Below, in pieces: positions 26,045 to 34,427 of a DNA stretch of 64,000 bases. Position numbers and translations under genes: made by a program. Position 1 is the stretch's first letter, and every line of letters starts with the position of its first letter. The DNA is taken from positions 1 through 64,000 of the forward strand of contig JAVJSD010000091.1 of the NCBI GenBank assembly GCA_040219575.1. The letters run 5' to 3'. The notes beneath the pieces were generated by a model. That model was not told the DNA's origin and did not search any database. It worked only from the letters and a program-made list of their open reading frames with translations. Origin of the DNA: JAVJSD01 sp040219575. Its GTDB lineage: Bacteria; Planctomycetota; Planctomycetia; Pirellulales; Pirellulaceae.

Positions 26045-27505
26045 ATGGGCCTTTTCGACATCTTCACGCGGCCGCTCAAACTCTTCTCCTGGCGGCACCG
26101 CTGGAGCGAGCCGGCATTCTTCCGCATTCGGCTGCGCGGCGACTTTGCTTTTCGGCTGCTGTTGCTGCTGGCGTCGTGGGGACTCGCCACGGGGGTGATG
26201 CTGATCGTGCTGGCCTACAACAAGAACAGCACCAGCATTCCCTTGGCGATCGGGTTGGGGGCAGTGTTGGGCCTGGGCCCCGCGCTGCTGCTGTTGTTCC
26301 TCCGTCGCAAGCACGTCGGCGGCACGGTGTGGCTGTACGACGATCACATTCTCGTGCAACGCCTGTCGGCGTCGTTTCCCTTCCTCGTCACGCAGATGAT
26401 GAAGTGGCCCTACGCGGCGATCGCCCACTGCGCGATCACCACCCGGGAGCAGCTTCGCGCCGATTTTCACGTGCTGACTGTGGTCGTGGACGGGCAGATG
26501 GAGATCGTCGGCATTCCCCGTTCCGTCAGCCTGAAGGCGGTGATCGCGTTTCTGAACCAGCGCGGGATCGCGATCGCCCCCGCGCCGTCGATCCCGCCGC
26601 AGTTCCGCAAGGGAATGCATCCCGCCATCGCCCTGGTCGGCGGCGGCGCGGCGATGGCGGTGTTTCTCGTTGGCCTGCTCGTCTACGTCACGGCGAAGGG
26701 GCCGGCAGGCAGCGTCCGGCAGGTGGCGAACAACTCGCCGCACGATCGACCTGCCCCGGTCGTCCCTCGGCCGCAAGTCGAAGGCCGCAACGAAGCACGC
26801 CCCAAGGTGTTCCGCGATCCGATCTTTCCCGCCCAAGAGCAGAACGCTTCCGGCGAGGAATCCTCGCAACGGGCCCCCGCGGCGCCGATTGGAATCCCGG
26901 CCGAGGTTCTGCAAGACCTTGATGCCCCTCTCCCCGGCCGCGTGCCTGGAATGCCACGACGGCCCTTCGGGCCCCGGAGCGCCGACGGCGCCGACCCCGC
27001 GGAAGAAGATACCAGGGTGTTTCGCAGGCCCCACCAGCCGCCGAAGCGGAGCGAACACGACACCAGCTTGATCGGCGGTTCGGGCGGTTTCGAGCGGCGG
27101 CAGGTCGATCTGAAGCAACGCGCGGTGCTGGGAGTTCGCTACCGCCTGGGGCAGTGGGCCGGCAAACCTGGCGTGGGATCGCTTACACTGCTTTGCACGC
27201 GCGCCGCCGCCGAGCGTGACGACGTGATCCTGGCGAAGGAAGGCTATGCGCTAGGGGGATTCGAGGCCCAGGTCGACGGTCATTTGACCGCGGTACGGTG
27301 CCTCTTCATGAGGCTGAGCAACGACGGTTCGCTCGATCCGGAGGATGTCTACACGAGCGACTGGATCGGTTCGCCCGTCGAGTCAAAGACCGAGATAGAG
27401 TCAAAGACCGAGATAGTCGCCAGCGACGGCCGCCCGGTGATTGGATTCCTCTTCCGCAGTGGTGCCGTCATCGACGCGGTCGGCCTCGTGCTGAGGGAAC
27501 GATAA
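26045..27505 (+). CDS. Membrane protein of unknown function
   Basis: This 486-residue protein has two adjacent transmembrane helices (about 35-57 and 62-83), a globular stretch rich in beta strands (about 90-185), and a third helix (about 197-220). A disordered Pro/Arg-rich segment (about 225-345) leads to a C-terminal beta-rich domain (about 350-486). The 90-185 region follows helices much as bacterial PH-like domains do, but I cannot confirm that. Near the C terminus an 18-base tandem duplication (27380-27415) repeats a six-residue unit (ESKTEI) in frame. No enzyme motif is visible. I do not recognise the family. Confidence 0.7.
   Translation: MGLFDIFTRPLKLFSWRHRWSEPAFFRIRLRGDFAFRLLLLLASWGLATGVMLIVLAYNKNSTSIPLAIGLGAVLGLGPALLLLFLRRKHVGGTVWLYDDHILVQRLSASFPFLVTQMMKWPYAAIAHCAITTREQLRADFHVLTVVVDGQMEIVGIPRSVSLKAVIAFLNQRGIAIAPAPSIPPQFRKGMHPAIALVGGGAAMAVFLVGLLVYVTAKGPAGSVRQVANNSPHDRPAPVVPRPQVEGRNEARPKVFRDPIFPAQEQNASGEESSQRAPAAPIGIPAEVLQDLDAPLPGRVPGMPRRPFGPRSADGADPAEEDTRVFRRPHQPPKRSEHDTSLIGGSGGFERRQVDLKQRAVLGVRYRLGQWAGKPGVGSLTLLCTRAAAERDDVILAKEGYALGGFEAQVDGHLTAVRCLFMRLSNDGSLDPEDVYTSDWIGSPVESKTEIESKTEIVASDGRPVIGFLFRSGAVIDAVGLVLRER
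27380..27415 (+). repeat. Perfect 18-bp in-frame tandem duplication
   Basis: GAGTCAAAGACCGAGATA occurs twice in tandem without mismatch inside the membrane-protein gene, adding six residues. The perfect identity indicates a recent event or a slippage-prone site. Confidence 0.85.
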
Positions 27506-27556
27506 GACCTCCACCCACCGCTGGACCGAAGTTTCACCTCGGTCGATACTGGGGGC

Positions 27557-28537
27557 GTGACAAGAAGGACTTTCATCGCCGACGCCACGCACTCGGGCAC
27601 GATCCTGTCGTCGCTACGGAGTTGGATGCCGGGAACCTCCTGGTCAGAGGCGAGAAAAATTCTGCATGGCCGCCGCGTGGCGATCAACGGCGCCCTGTGT
27701 CTCGACGAGGCGCGGCGGCTGACGCCCGGGGAGACGGTCACCCTCGCCGACCGCGCGCTGCCGCCTCCGCCCCGCGATGAGGATGTCGCGATCCGCTTCA
27801 TCGACGGCAGCCTGGTGGTGGTCGAAAAACCCTCGGGCATGCTGACGCTGCGGCGCTTGTCGGAACAAGGCTGGACGGCGCAGCGGCGGGGATTGCAGCC
27901 GACGCTGGATGAAGTCATCCCGCGTCTGATCGCCCAGCACGCGGCGCACAAGACGGGCAGTCGCGTGAAGCGCAGCCGGATTCCTCGGCTGTACCCGGTG
28001 CATCGCATCGATCGCGACACCAGCGGCCTGCTGGTGATCGCCCGCAGCGACGAGGCGCGACAGATCCTGATCTCGCAGTTCGCCGAACACAAGGCCGTCC
28101 GCACGTACCTCGCCATCGTTCCCGGCCATCCGAAAAGCCAGACGATTTGCACGCAACTGATTCGCGACCGGGGCGACGGACTCCGCGGCAGCACCAGCGA
28201 CGCCAGCATCGGCCAGCAAGCCGTCACGCACATCAAGAATCTGAGAAAGATCGGCGCCTACAGCGAACTCGAGTGCCGATTGGAAACCGGCCGCACGAAT
28301 CAAATCCGCATCCATCTGGCGGAAATGGGGCATCCGGTCTGCGGCGACGTCAAGTATCGCGGCCCCTTCGGCGAACCTCCGCGGGAGGACGCCAGCGGAA
28401 GTCCCCGCCTCGCGCTGCACGCCACGCGGCTGCAACTGGCGCATCCCGAGACCGGCGAGACGCTGGACTACGAATCGCCCTGGCCGAGCGACATGCAGCG
28501 CCTGCTGGAACGCCTGGCGGCGAAAGGCGAAACATAG
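27557..28537 (+). CDS. RluA-family RNA pseudouridine synthase
   Basis: This 326-residue protein isomerises uridine to pseudouridine in rRNA or tRNA. It has an N-terminal S4-like RNA-binding segment (about 15-75) and an RluA catalytic domain (about 85-310) with HRIDRDTSGLLVIARSD, in which the aspartate after HRID is the catalytic nucleophile. The GRTNQIRIHLAEMGHPVCGD motif also fits the family. It starts with GTG at 27557; a later ATG would cut the S4-like region. It is convergent with the small LRR gene. The exact target site (RluA, RluC or RluD type) is not resolvable. Confidence 0.87.
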   Translation: MTRRTFIADATHSGTILSSLRSWMPGTSWSEARKILHGRRVAINGALCLDEARRLTPGETVTLADRALPPPPRDEDVAIRFIDGSLVVVEKPSGMLTLRRLSEQGWTAQRRGLQPTLDEVIPRLIAQHAAHKTGSRVKRSRIPRLYPVHRIDRDTSGLLVIARSDEARQILISQFAEHKAVRTYLAIVPGHPKSQTICTQLIRDRGDGLRGSTSDASIGQQAVTHIKNLRKIGAYSELECRLETGRTNQIRIHLAEMGHPVCGDVKYRGPFGEPPREDASGSPRLALHATRLQLAHPETGETLDYESPWPSDMQRLLERLAAKGET

Positions 28538-28549
28538 AAACCCGGACGA

Positions 28550-28954
28550 TTACGTCACGATTCGCGTGCCGATCATCTGCTTGCGCAATTCGGCGACAGC
28601 CTCGCGCGAGACGCTTGTTCCACGGAGCACCAACAACTTGAGTTGCTGCATCTGGCTCAAATGCGGCAGCGCGGCGTCGGTGACCGCGGTCTGCTCCAAA
28701 TCGAGCGTCTCCAACTGCGGCAGCGAAGCCAGCGCCGCCACGGTGCGGTCGTCCACCTCGGGGCCCAACAGATGCAACTCTTTGACCCGTTCGAGCTGCC
28801 GAATCGACTCGAGCGGTTCCGGGCCGAAGTTTTCCGCCGCGGAACGGAAGTCGACCGTGTGAACACGTCCCTTGCGGGTCATGCGCAGTTGGGCGCCGCA
28901 CGTGCGTAATCGCTCGGCGATCGCCTCCTCGTTGTTGCCGCCGTTTTCCGACAC
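28550..28954 (-). CDS. Small planctomycete-type leucine-rich repeat protein
   Basis: This 134-residue protein has no signal peptide, so it is probably cytoplasmic. Residues about 48-125 form three leucine-rich repeats of the planctomycete style (LERVKELHLLGPEVDDRTVA; LPQLETLDLEQTAVTDAALP; MQQLKLLVLRGTSVSREAVA). The pattern L.L..T.V.D..L is like the larger LRR protein at 59309. Such proteins usually bind other proteins. The partner is unknown. It is convergent with the pseudouridine synthase and divergent from pcm. Confidence 0.78.
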   Translation of the reverse strand: MSENGGNNEEAIAERLRTCGAQLRMTRKGRVHTVDFRSAAENFGPEPLESIRQLERVKELHLLGPEVDDRTVAALASLPQLETLDLEQTAVTDAALPHLSQMQQLKLLVLRGTSVSREAVAELRKQMIGTRIVT

Positions 28955-29181
28955 GTTGCTCTCTCGCTCGCGGAATCATCGGCTCGATGCGTGGGCCGCG
29001 AGGCTCTTGCCTGCCGAGGCGTTCCGCTTGGTATCGTTGGACCGGAATTTGCAGCGTCCGTCTCTGGTCAATCCCCGAACGCTTGCGGCGGATGGACCGC
29101 ATGCCAACTCGACAACTTGCCCGGTTCCGTTATACAGAACGCCAGCCGACCACGCACGGCCCGACAATCCGCCGACCTCCA

Positions 29182-29877
29182 ATGCACGCCCGCATGACCG
29201 ACGAAGAACGCTTCTCCCAACAGTCCGCCGAGTTCGCCCGCCAGCGACGTTGGATGGTCGAAACGCAACTGCGTCGCCGCGGCATCCGCGACGAGCGCGT
29301 GCTGGCCGCGATGGCGGAAGTGCCGCGGCATGAGTTCGTCCCCGTCGAGGCCCGCGACGCCGCCTACGCCGACGGCCCGCTGAGCATTGGTTTCGAACAA
29401 ACCATTTCGCAGCCGTACACCGTGGCCTTCATGGCCGAAGCGCTGCTGCTGGCCGGCGACGAAAAGGTGCTGGAAGTGGGAACCGGCTCGGGCTATGCGG
29501 CCGCCGTCCTCTCGCGGCTGTGCCGTGAAGTGCACACCATCGAACGCATCGAGGAGTTGGCGCTCGCCGCCCGCGACCGACTGGCGCGGCTCGGCTACGA
29601 CAACGTGCGGGTGTATCTGGGTGATGGAACCATGGGGCTTCCCGAGGAGGCGCCGTTCGACGGCATCGAGGTCACCGCGGGCGCCGACCAACTGCCGCCG
29701 CAGTACGCGGATCAACTGGCCGACGGCGGTCGGATCTTGATTCCGATCGGCGCCACGCGGCAAGGCCAAGTCATGTGCCGCTTCACACGCAGCGGCGAAC
29801 AACTCCCCTGCGAGAAGCTAGGCGGTTTCGCGTTCGTCCCGCTCATCGGCCGCTACGGTTGGGACGAAACAACTTGA
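29182..29877 (+). CDS. pcm: Protein-L-isoaspartate O-methyltransferase
   Basis: This 231-residue enzyme methylates L-isoaspartyl residues in damaged proteins using S-adenosylmethionine. It has the family region VPRHEFVPVEARDAAYADGP, the typical GFEQTISQPYTVAFMAEAL, and the SAM-binding motif VLEVGTGSGYAAAVLSRL, followed by the DGTMGLPEEAPFDGIEVTAG post-motif. The length is close to the usual 210-220 residues. ATG 29194 is an alternative start. The gene ends 22 bases before the convergent sensor kinase. Confidence 0.92.
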   Translation: MHARMTDEERFSQQSAEFARQRRWMVETQLRRRGIRDERVLAAMAEVPRHEFVPVEARDAAYADGPLSIGFEQTISQPYTVAFMAEALLLAGDEKVLEVGTGSGYAAAVLSRLCREVHTIERIEELALAARDRLARLGYDNVRVYLGDGTMGLPEEAPFDGIEVTAGADQLPPQYADQLADGGRILIPIGATRQGQVMCRFTRSGEQLPCEKLGGFAFVPLIGRYGWDETT

Positions 29878-29899
29878 CCCGGCGGGAGGCTCTGTCCGT

Positions 29900-31336
29900 T
29901 CACACGGTGGGCGACTCGGCCGCGACCGGCGGCTTCTCCAAGGCCGGCAGCGTGAGCGTAAAGCACGTTCCCTCCCCCGGAACGCTTTCGACTTCAATGG
30001 TTCCCAGGTGGGCGGCGACGATGGCGCTGCAGATGCTCAGCCCCAGGCCGCTGCCGTATTGCCCCTGGGCGTGCTGGTGCGCCTTATCTCCTCGGTAGAA
30101 ACGATCGAACACGCGGGGCAGGTCCTCCCGCTCGATGCCGACGCCCGTGTCGCGCACGCGAAACTCGACGGCGTCGTCGCCCACGCGTCGCAGCGAGACC
30201 TGAATCTCGCCGCCGCTGGGTGTGAACTTCACCGCGTTGTCGATCAGGTTGGCGATCACCTGCCGCAGATGGGGAAGGCAGCCGAATACCTCCACGCCGG
30301 GTTCGATGTCGGCCGTCATGCGAACCTCCTGTTCTTCGGTCACGCCGCTGAACATCTCGATCGACTTCCGCACGGCCTCGTCCAGCCGCACCCTTTCCTG
30401 TTGCGCGCGATCCGACTTGGCCTCGTTCTCGGCCAGCACCAGCAACTGGTTGACGAGCGTCGTCAGGCGGGCGCACTCGTCGATCACCACCGGCAACAGT
30501 TCTTCGTACTCCTCCACGCTGCGCTTGCGGGAGATCGCCACGTCGAGGCTTCCCTGGATCGCCGCCAGGGGAGAGCGCAATTCATGGGCGGCGTTCGCCA
30601 GAAAGCCGCGTTGCCGATCGATGTGGTCGGCGATCTGATCGAGAAAGTCGTTGATCTCTCCCGACAACTGATCCAGTTCATCGCCCGTATCACGCAGCGG
30701 CAATCGCTCCTCGAGATTGGTGGGCCGCAGTGAGCGCGTGGTGTTGATGATCTGCCGCAGCGGCACGACGGCGCGTCGCGCCAGCACGTATCCTCCAAGC
30801 GGCGACAGCATGGTGATGATCAACGCGGCGGGAATCATGATCTCCGTGATGCGATTCACGTCGTCGTCGATGAACTGCGTCGGCGTGCCGATGCGTATCC
30901 AGTAAGCGGGGATGCCTCGCCGGCGGATGGGGCGCTGGGCGAAGTGCCAGCCGTCGAGCGCCACAATCGTCGACGGCGCGTTGGGCGAGATGCTGCGGGC
31001 GCGAATCTTCTCCGGCAGGTTTTCACTCTCCCAAACGGTTCGGCCGTCCGCGTCGAGCAATTGCAGGAACCACTCGTGATCGGCGTGGCTTTCCGACTTG
31101 CGCTGCAGCACCTCGGCGATGTCCTGTTGATCGGGATAGAGCTCCTCGACGGCCAGGCTCAACTCGGCCGCCTCGTCGTGGAGGATGCCGTCGGTCTCCA
31201 GCAGCAGGGTGTATCGCAGTCCCTCGCGGGCCGTGACCAGCGCCGCGATTCCCACCAACACCACGACCAGCGTGTTCCAGGCCGTCAGCCGGAAAGTGAG
31301 CGACCGGACCGTCCGGCTAATCTGCGCGAAGCGCAT
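29900..31336 (-). CDS. Two-component sensor histidine kinase
   Basis: This 478-residue inner-membrane kinase has one transmembrane helix at about 18-37, a periplasmic sensor domain (about 40-165), a second helix (about 166-188), a HAMP region, and a phospho-acceptor helix with AHELRSPLA (His251). The ATPase domain carries the N-box ANLIDNAVKF, the G1 box DTGVGI and the G2 box GSGLGL. It is encoded with the response regulator, overlapping its end by 20 bases. The sensed signal is unknown. The divergent porin gene nearby is a possible target. Confidence 0.92.
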   Translation of the reverse strand: MRFAQISRTVRSLTFRLTAWNTLVVVLVGIAALVTAREGLRYTLLLETDGILHDEAAELSLAVEELYPDQQDIAEVLQRKSESHADHEWFLQLLDADGRTVWESENLPEKIRARSISPNAPSTIVALDGWHFAQRPIRRRGIPAYWIRIGTPTQFIDDDVNRITEIMIPAALIITMLSPLGGYVLARRAVVPLRQIINTTRSLRPTNLEERLPLRDTGDELDQLSGEINDFLDQIADHIDRQRGFLANAAHELRSPLAAIQGSLDVAISRKRSVEEYEELLPVVIDECARLTTLVNQLLVLAENEAKSDRAQQERVRLDEAVRKSIEMFSGVTEEQEVRMTADIEPGVEVFGCLPHLRQVIANLIDNAVKFTPSGGEIQVSLRRVGDDAVEFRVRDTGVGIEREDLPRVFDRFYRGDKAHQHAQGQYGSGLGLSICSAIVAAHLGTIEVESVPGEGTCFTLTLPALEKPPVAAESPTV

Positions 31337-31988
31337 AACCTCGTCCTCGCACGGTGCGAATGAACGACTCCTGCCCGGCGACGTCCAGCTTGCGGCGGAG
31401 GTGGTTGATGTGCACCTCGATCACATTGGTGGTGCCGTCCCAGTCGAAGCCCCACAGGTGCTCGCACAGCATCCGCCGCGTCACCACCTGTCCGGCGTGG
31501 CGCATCAACAGCTCCAGCAGGCTGAATTCGGTCGGGGTGAGGTCGACTTCCTTGCCTTGGTGCTCGACGCGCCGGGTCGACAGGTTGAGTTTCAGCGGCC
31601 CCACCTCCTGCACCATCTGCGGCGCCGGGGAGCTGCGCCGGCACACGGCCTCGACGCGGGCCAGTAGTTCGATGAAGTCGAACGGTTTGACGACGTAGTC
31701 GTCCGCGCCGGCGTTGAGCACGTCGACGCGGTCGCCCACGGCGCCCAAAGCCGTCAGCGCGATGACCGGCGTGCGCAGGCCGGAAGCCCGCAGTTCGCGC
31801 AGCACCTCGCGTCCGTCGCGGCCGGGCAACAGCAGATCGAGAATGATCACATCGGCTTCGAGCGAGGCGGCCGCCTCGGCGCCGCGATTTCCATCCTTGG
31901 CCCAATTGACTTCGTGTCCCGCTTCGCGGAAACCCTGGGACAGCGATTTCCCGATGGCCGCGTCGTCCTCGACAATCAATACGTTCAT
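31317..31988 (-). CDS. OmpR/PhoB-family response regulator
   Basis: This 223-residue regulator has a receiver domain with the acidic pocket VEDD (residues 7-9), phospho-acceptor Asp51 in ILDLLLPGRDG, a conserved ALTA threonine and the VVKPF lysine. The C-terminal winged helix (about 125-223) has RRMLCEHLWG and NVIEVHINHLRRKL, typical of the OmpR/PhoB class. It is the first gene of an operon with the kinase and is divergent from the porin. Direct repeats just upstream may be its binding sites. Confidence 0.92.
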   Translation of the reverse strand: MNVLIVEDDAAIGKSLSQGFREAGHEVNWAKDGNRGAEAAASLEADVIILDLLLPGRDGREVLRELRASGLRTPVIALTALGAVGDRVDVLNAGADDYVVKPFDFIELLARVEAVCRRSSPAPQMVQEVGPLKLNLSTRRVEHQGKEVDLTPTEFSLLELLMRHAGQVVTRRMLCEHLWGFDWDGTTNVIEVHINHLRRKLDVAGQESFIRTVRGRGYALRAD

Positions 31989-32028
31989 GGATTTGGTCCG
32001 TCTTGTTTCGTACAGCGCATCGCGCGAG

Positions 32029-32056
32029 GCGAGTATGCGTCTTGCGAGTATGCGTC
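32029..32056. promoter_or_regulatory. Direct repeat GCGAGTATGCGTC x2
   Basis: GCGAGTATGCGTC occurs at 32029-32041 and again at 32044-32056, a 15-base period, about 40-70 bases upstream of the response-regulator start. OmpR/PhoB regulators bind direct repeats, so this may be an autoregulatory site. A simple tandem duplication is the alternative. Confidence 0.4.
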
Positions 32057-32193
32057 GTCAGCGCTGTTCCTTCACGATAATTCTACCAGCGCCGAGGTTC
32101 CAGTCGCCGACGCGCGGAGTGTACGCTACGCCGCTGATCGCCACGACGCTTCCGATCGTTCTCATCATCCTCATTCCAGCGGAAAACTCGGGG

Positions 32194-32215
32194 CTGCTTA
32201 AGGCTTATTAAGCAG
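32194..32215. promoter_or_regulatory. Inverted repeat CTGCTTAA-N6-TTAAGCAG
   Basis: This is a perfect 8-base dyad with a six-base spacer (GGCTTA), which also contains a GCTTA direct repeat. It is AT-rich for this genome and lies about 310 bases upstream of the porin and 206 bases upstream of the regulator. It may be an operator or a small terminator. Confidence 0.4.
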
Positions 32216-32525
32216 AAGCGTTCTCGTCGCTCGACGGGCCGCCCGATTAGACTTCTCGGGTCCGAAAACAGCTCGTGTTGGCCGCCCGACGTCGTCCTGC
32301 GCCGGTCCGGAAAGCGAAGCCGGATGAGAGGATCAAGACGCCCACGCAGGATTGGACATTCCGCAGCATCGCTGCAACAGGACTTGCGGGAGGGAGAGCC
32401 TGTCGCGAGGCCACCGACTGTAGGGGGCCGGCAAAGAACACGGTCCCTAGCGCGTTTCCCCAGTCGAACATATCCAAGACGACCATGGAATGGTCGACGA
32501 AGCGGTTTCATGGAGGTACGCCGTC

Positions 32526-33995
32526 ATGCGCTCGATTGCGCTTTTGATCATCGCCCCCGCCGTGTTGCTCACCGCCGGACGCGGCGCGCTGGCGCAAGGC
32601 GCCGCCGACTCCGCCGCAATCCAAAGGCGACTCGAAGCGGTCGAAGCCGAACTGCACGCCATTCGCCGACAGCAGGCCGCGGCCAGCCCTCCCTGGGCGC
32701 AGCCCGTTCGACTCCCCGAGGTCGAGCAAGAAGTCTCGCACCGTGGATCCGCGGGATACGAATCGCTGCCTCCCGCGTACGCTTGCCCCTCCTCGTCGTG
32801 TCCCCCGACCGCGGCGATGTGCGCTTGCGGCGGGGGCGCCGCCGCTTCGAAGTTTCCCTCGGTGACCTTGAGCGGCTTCTTTCAGGCCGATGCGGGCTGG
32901 TTCTCGCAGAGTCCACTGAACCTGACGACCGTCGGCGACATCCAGGACGGCGCCGACTTCCGTCGCGCCCGACTGCTCGCCAAGGGCGACGTGTACAACA
33001 ACGTGGGCTACATGGTCGAAATGGACTTCGCCTTCCCCGGCCGACCGTCGTTCATGGATGTCTACGTGGAAGGCCGCGAAATCCCCCTGGTTGGAACCCT
33101 GCGCGTCGGTCAGTGGCGGCAACCGTACGGCATGGATGAACTCACCAGTGTGAGGGAACTGACGTTTCTGGAACGCGCCCTGCCGTTCGCCTTCGCGCCG
33201 TTTCGGCAGATCGGCGTGGGGCTGATGAACCACGATCCCAGTGAATCGATCACGTGGGCCGCCTCCGTGTTCCGCTTTCCGAGCGACGTGTTCGGCAGCA
33301 ATGTCGGCGACGACGGCGGCTATTCGATGGCCTCCCGCGTCACCGCCCTGCCCTGGTTCATCGAAGACTATCAACTCGTGCACATCGGCTTCGACTACTG
33401 CTACATCGACCCGGGCAACGACGCCGTGCAGTATCGAAACCAACCGGAATTCTTTGTGGGCGAAACCGGCGGCGGATTGGTTCCCACCGGCGTTCCCTCG
33501 CAGGTGCCGTTCTTCGTCGACACCGGCGCGATCAACACGGTCAACACGCATCTTTACGGCGTCGAACTCGGCACGAGTTGGGGACCGGTCTATGCGCAAT
33601 CCGAACTGCAGTACGCGGTCGTGAACCAGATCAACGGTCCGCTGCTCGCCTTTCCCGGGGCCTACGCCCAGGTCGGCTGGTTTCTGACCGGCGAAAGCCG
33701 AGCGTACAGCCGCACCAATGGCGTATTCAGCAGAGTTCAGCCAATCCGCAACTTCGGCTTCGGCCCCCAGGACGGATTTGGCGCGTGGGAGCTCGCTTTT
33801 CGCTGGTCGCACCTGGACCTCAACGACGATAACATCCAAGGCGGCCGGCTCAACGACCTCACCCTGGGACTCAACTGGTACCTGAATCGATACACGAAAC
33901 TTCAGTTGAACAACATTCACGCTTTCCTCGACAACCCGACGTTCGGTCCCAGCGAAGCCAATATCGTGGCGGCCCGAGCCCAGGTCGATTTCTGA
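32526..33995 (+). CDS. Phosphate-selective porin O/P-like outer-membrane protein
   Basis: This 489-residue protein has a signal peptide (about 1-24), a short coiled coil (about 30-55, AAIQRRLEAVEAELHAIRRQ) and a beta barrel matching the OprO/OprP-like porin family of planctomycetes. Typical blocks are FFQADAGWFSQSP, DGADFRRARLLAKGDVYNNV and LGLNWYLNRYTKLQLNN, and it ends in phenylalanine (AQVDF), as outer-membrane barrels do. The ATG at 32526 has a GGAGG site 9 bases upstream. The gene diverges from a two-component system that may control it. Anion or oligosaccharide transport is possible; specificity is not readable. Confidence 0.88.
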   Translation: MRSIALLIIAPAVLLTAGRGALAQGAADSAAIQRRLEAVEAELHAIRRQQAAASPPWAQPVRLPEVEQEVSHRGSAGYESLPPAYACPSSSCPPTAAMCACGGGAAASKFPSVTLSGFFQADAGWFSQSPLNLTTVGDIQDGADFRRARLLAKGDVYNNVGYMVEMDFAFPGRPSFMDVYVEGREIPLVGTLRVGQWRQPYGMDELTSVRELTFLERALPFAFAPFRQIGVGLMNHDPSESITWAASVFRFPSDVFGSNVGDDGGYSMASRVTALPWFIEDYQLVHIGFDYCYIDPGNDAVQYRNQPEFFVGETGGGLVPTGVPSQVPFFVDTGAINTVNTHLYGVELGTSWGPVYAQSELQYAVVNQINGPLLAFPGAYAQVGWFLTGESRAYSRTNGVFSRVQPIRNFGFGPQDGFGAWELAFRWSHLDLNDDNIQGGRLNDLTLGLNWYLNRYTKLQLNNIHAFLDNPTFGPSEANIVAARAQVDF

Positions 33996-34178
33996 GTCGT
34001 AGTGGCAGCGCCGGCCGCTTCAATTCGCACATTCCGCCAGCCCGCCTGGCGCCGACATAAGCTTCCGCTCCATCGAGGGAGCGGACTCTGTTGCAGAAGG
34101 AGCCGGGGTGTCGCACTTGTGCGGCATCCCGGCTTGCTTCACTTCTTGGCCGGCGGTGGATAGACCGCCGAGCCCTCC

Positions 34179-34201
34179 GTAGCCGACGCTGCCAGCCTCG
34201 G
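34179..34201 (+). repeat. REP-type hairpin CCGACGCTGCCAGC, copy 2
   Basis: GTAG is followed by CCGACGCTGCCAGCCTCGG, which is the CCGACGCT stem with one mismatch in the right arm. It directly abuts the dyad at 34206. Confidence 0.6.
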
Positions 34202-34205
34202 GGCG

Positions 34206-34243
34206 GTACGACGGATATCCTTATCGACATCCTTGTCCGTCGT
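34206..34243. repeat. ACGACGGAC dyad repeat, copy 4
   Basis: GTACGACGGATATCC on the left pairs with the CTTGTCCGTCGT arm on the right, around a central TCGA. It has the same layout as copies 1 and 2. Confidence 0.55.
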
Positions 34244-34327
34244 GAGCGACAGCAGCGAAAGCTGGCGCTGCGATCCACCGCAATCGACCCGCGCCGGGGG
34301 AAGAGCCGTCGTGGAAAGGGAACGCGG

Positions 34328-34355
34328 GTTCGACGGACGTCGACGGGCGTCGTAC
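34328..34355. repeat. ACGACGGAC dyad repeat, copy 5 (short)
   Basis: GTTCGACGGACGTCGACG is followed by GGCGTCGTAC. This looks like a shortened copy of the family, keeping both outer arms and the central GTCGAC. Confidence 0.4.
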
Positions 34356-34427
34356 AGCGGTAACACCTCCGCTGCCCGCCGTCGGCCACGGTGGCCTTCC
34401 ACCGGGGGATCGTTTACAACCAACGGC

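Larger units (their letters stand above)
31989..32525. other. Divergent intergenic region with candidate regulator sites
   Basis: This 537-base gap lies between the response regulator and the porin. It holds a 13-base direct repeat close to the regulator gene and a perfect 8-base inverted repeat near its middle. A GGAGG ribosome site for the porin lies at 32512-32516. No convincing gene is present. Confidence 0.55.
33996..34427. other. Intergenic region dense in palindromic repeats
   Basis: No gene is supported in these 432 bases. They contain one REP-type hairpin (34179-34201) immediately followed by an ACGACGGAC dyad (34206-34243), and a second, shorter dyad at 34328-34355. A promoter for the downstream hydrolase must lie here but is not evident. 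Confidence 0.5.

Noticed and set aside
34233..34427. Upstream extension of the alpha/beta hydrolase
   Set aside because: The extension reads through palindromic repeats and lacks sense; ATG 34428 opens the fold.
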